DNA of 64,000 nt, taken from contig CAVUSI010000002.1 in assembly GCA_963744115.1 (NCBI GenBank), positions 1 to 64,000 on the forward strand. Reading direction: 5' to 3'. This stretch comes from Chersky-267 sp963744115 (lineage in GTDB: Bacteria > Chloroflexota > Limnocylindria > Limnocylindrales > CSP1-4). Both the position numbers and the translations under genes were made by a program. Shown here piece after piece: positions 63,232 to 64,000 of this stretch; the first letter of the stretch is position 1, and every line of letters begins with the position of its first letter. The notes under the pieces were generated by a model that saw only the letters and a list, made by a program, of their open reading frames with translations, ran no database searches and had not been told where the DNA came from.

Positions 63232-64000
63232 TTAGAGGCCGGCGATCGAGCGTGCGCTCATCCGTGGCCCCCGTCGCGGCGGCCCGATCCCGCCGGCCTC
63301 GATGAGGCGGACGACGCGACCGCGCTGCCCGCGATAGGGCTCGAGCAGCTCCAGCATCCGGGCGTCGTCGCCCCGCGGCTCGCCCGCGAGCGCGAAGGCG
63401 ACCATCGTCGGGAGGTGGTAGTCGCCGACGCTGACGGCGTCCGGATCCCCGAGCGCCACGCGGGCGACCTCCCCGACGGTCCACGGCCCGACGCCCATGA
63501 CCGACCCGAGGCGACGGTGGGCGTCCGGCAGGGCGAGCGTCGCGATCTCCTCGAGCCGGTCGGCCAGCCCGCCCACGCGCTTGAGCGTCTCGGCTCGTCG
63601 ACGTTCGAGCCCCAGCGGGTGGTAGGCGTGATAAGGCAGCTCGGCCAACCGGGCCGGCGTCGGCTGCAGCCGGAGCCCGAACGGACCGGGCGCGTCCTCA
63701 CCGTATGTGCGGATGAGCGCGCGGTAGACTCGCCGGGCCTCGTCGCCGGTGATCTTCTGCTCGAGGATCGCCGGGACCAGCGCCTCGACGACCGCACCGG
63801 TCCGTGGGAGGCGGACGCCGGTGAACCGGCGAGCGAGCTGCACGACGAGTCGGTCGGGCGGGTGGAGCCGGTCGAGCGCCGTCGGATCGTCGTTGAGGCC
63901 GAGCAGGTCCGCGGCTCCTCGAGCCGACCATGCGGCACCCGGCCCCCAGCCTCGGACGATCAGATCGGCACCCGTGTCGACGATCTCGACCGTCGCCGGA
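63232..64000 (-). CDS. HhH-GPD DNA glycosylase, AlkA/3-methyladenine-like (start outside window)
   Basis: The frame stays open to the window end, so the N-terminus is missing. The visible part of about 255 residues shows ARRFTGVRLPRTGAVVEALVPAI and LEQKITGDEARRVYRALI, then the helix-hairpin-helix VMGVGPWTVGEVARVALGDPDAV, followed by the catalytic Asp region VSVGDYHLPTM. These match AlkA-type glycosylases that remove alkylated bases. The internal GTG at 63843 lies within conserved sequence and is not the true start. Confidence 0.82.
   Translation of the reverse strand, partial: PATVEIVDTGADLIVRGWGPGAAWSARGAADLLGLNDDPTALDRLHPPDRLVVQLARRFTGVRLPRTGAVVEALVPAILEQKITGDEARRVYRALIRTYGEDAPGPFGLRLQPTPARLAELPYHAYHPLGLERRRAETLKRVGGLADRLEEIATLALPDAHRRLGSVMGVGPWTVGEVARVALGDPDAVSVGDYHLPTMVAFALAGEPRGDDARMLELLEPYRGQRGRVVRLIEAGGIGPPRRGPRMSARSIAGL

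Overview
The window is very G+C-rich and densely coded. Nearly every true gene has long open shadow frames, GTG starts are common, and Thr-Pro-rich linkers with DNRLRE, PKD and fibronectin-like domains recur in secreted proteins. With the UppP, DUF779, DUF389, SHOCT/DUF6325 and galactose-oxidase-like genes, this suggests an uncultured soil or freshwater bacterium of the Chloroflexota (Limnocylindria/Ellin6529 type). No rRNA, tRNA or marker protein is visible to prove this. I saw no insertion sequence, prophage or CRISPR array.

Positions 1-11949 hold the most unusual content, a compact accessory catabolic locus. Three consecutive fold-III PLP enzymes of the D-threonine aldolase/D-serine dehydratase type run into a RuBisCO-like protein and a cyclase-family hydrolase on the + strand. 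A VOC protein, a D-2-hydroxyacid dehydrogenase and an LsrK-like FGGY kinase lie on the - strand. Back on the + strand, after a 152-base divergent control region, come an RpiB-type isomerase, DhaK, DhaL and a triosephosphate-isomerase-like protein. The last four look like the tetrulose-phosphate module (L-erythrulose-1-P to D-erythrulose-4-P to D-erythrose-4-P) known from erythritol, threitol and apionate catabolism. In apionate catabolism a RuBisCO-like decarboxylase feeds L-erythrulose-1-P. I infer a related but not matching pathway, possibly for an amino-sugar acid or a branched or diketo sugar. Its transporter and regulator are probably upstream of the window.

Positions 11924-25000 are mixed: two flavin PPOX proteins, a class C beta-lactamase-like hydrolase, OsmC, an alpha/beta-hydrolase-LuxR fusion, a winged-helix protein, a P-type ATPase broken by several frameshifts, a GH3 lipoprotein and a DEAD-box helicase with one frameshift. 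Positions 24145-29765 hold Tad-type TadG/TadE proteins divergent from a large modular subtilase. Positions 29803-36385 carry a P1B-5-type ATPase with a C-terminal hemerythrin domain, an aldehyde dehydrogenase/DUF779 pair, a BNR-repeat protein and a class III nucleotide cyclase.

Positions 36426-45384 carry a secreted phosphoesterase, an OmpR-type two-component system whose regulator seems to start at CTG, a glycosyltransferase relic, UppP, a ClC channel and small proteins. Positions 45582-55896 contain two long secreted proteins, both frameshifted and both with a DNRLRE-PKD module. One of them is a galactose-oxidase-like copper radical enzyme. Between them lie choline dehydrogenase, a ZIP transporter and a HAD dehalogenase. 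Positions 55910-64000 hold TfoX-like, LLM-oxidoreductase, saccharopine-dehydrogenase-like, tandem-duplicated AI-2E transporter, PPOX and DUF389 genes, and an HhH-GPD glycosylase cut by the window end.

Single-base frameshifts cluster in four long loci while most other genes are intact. Uncorrected assembly error is a serious alternative to gene decay.
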